Part shown: positions 5,201-5,231 of the stretch, one piece after another
Layout of the letters: each line of letters opens with the position of its first letter
How positions within the stretch are numbered: the first letter of the stretch is position 1
Source of the DNA: Acidimicrobiia bacterium
GTDB taxonomy: Bacteria; Actinomycetota; Acidimicrobiia; UBA5794; JAOTWH01
Assembly (NCBI GenBank): GCA_029863035.1
Contig: JAOTWH010000156.1
Span: forward strand, 1 to 5,231
Direction: 5' to 3'
DNA length: 5,231 nucleotides
The notes under the pieces: model-generated
What the model saw: the letters and a program-made list of their open reading frames with translations, nothing else
The model's database searches: none
Told to the model about the DNA's origin: nothing
Program-made: the position numbers and the translations under genes

Positions 5201-5212
5201 GCGCGATCGCGC
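5201..5212. repeat. 12-bp perfect palindrome GCGCGATCGCGC
   Basis: A perfect palindrome 75 bp upstream of the SEC-C gene start. With its flank, TGTGCGCGA (5199-5207) is shared with the hairpin arm at 4571-4579, and GTGCGCGA matches the reverse strand of the 16-bp repeats. An 8-bp palindrome GCACGTGC (5170-5177) lies nearby. On the plus strand TTGACA (5186-5191) could be a -35 box for a gene beyond the window, but no -10 is seen at the right distance. Confidence 0.4.
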
Positions 5213-5231
5213 TTGTTGCCGGCAATGTCTG

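Overview
This window looks like chromosomal DNA of a high-GC actinobacterium. The bases are GC-rich with mostly G/C third codon positions. There is an ECF sigma gene coupled to a membrane beta-propeller gene, a MarR regulator that appears to be made from a leaderless mRNA, and a lipoprotein with a GTG start. A member of class Acidimicrobiia or a near relative is my inference from gene style only; nothing here fixes the taxon.

Layout. (1) Positions 1-1649, plus strand: the 3' part of an ECF-type sigma factor gene. Its stop codon overlaps (ATGA) the start of a single-pass membrane protein whose outer part has seven Trp-centred kelch-like motifs. The two are translationally coupled and probably form a sigma/membrane-partner unit. 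(2) 1650-1885: a short convergent intergenic region holding a GC-rich hairpin and two short repeat motifs. (3) 1886-2887: a divergent pair, a minus-strand helical protein of unknown function and a plus-strand MarR-family repressor. They share a 75-bp control region with two operator-like dyads of the same design, one of them inside the marR promoter. (4) 2888-3290: about 400 bp with no confident gene. (5) 3291-4490: a secreted lipoprotein of the erythromycin-esterase/ChaN-like superfamily. (6) 4491-4678: a second convergent intergenic region carrying the same two repeat motifs in the same order, plus a two-part hairpin. (7) 4679-5125, minus strand: a small protein combining a ribbon-helix-helix-like segment, a charged helix and a C-terminal SEC-C zinc motif, with a dyad just before its Shine-Dalgarno sequence. 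(8) 5126-5231: upstream DNA with several palindromes.

The genes do not form one pathway. The clearest units are the sigma/propeller pair and the self-contained MarR switch. I see no phage, CRISPR, tRNA, rRNA or transposase gene. The best leads are the paired MarR operators with the leaderless start, the repeat pair shared by the two convergent intergenic regions, and the RHH-like plus SEC-C protein with its adjacent dyad.
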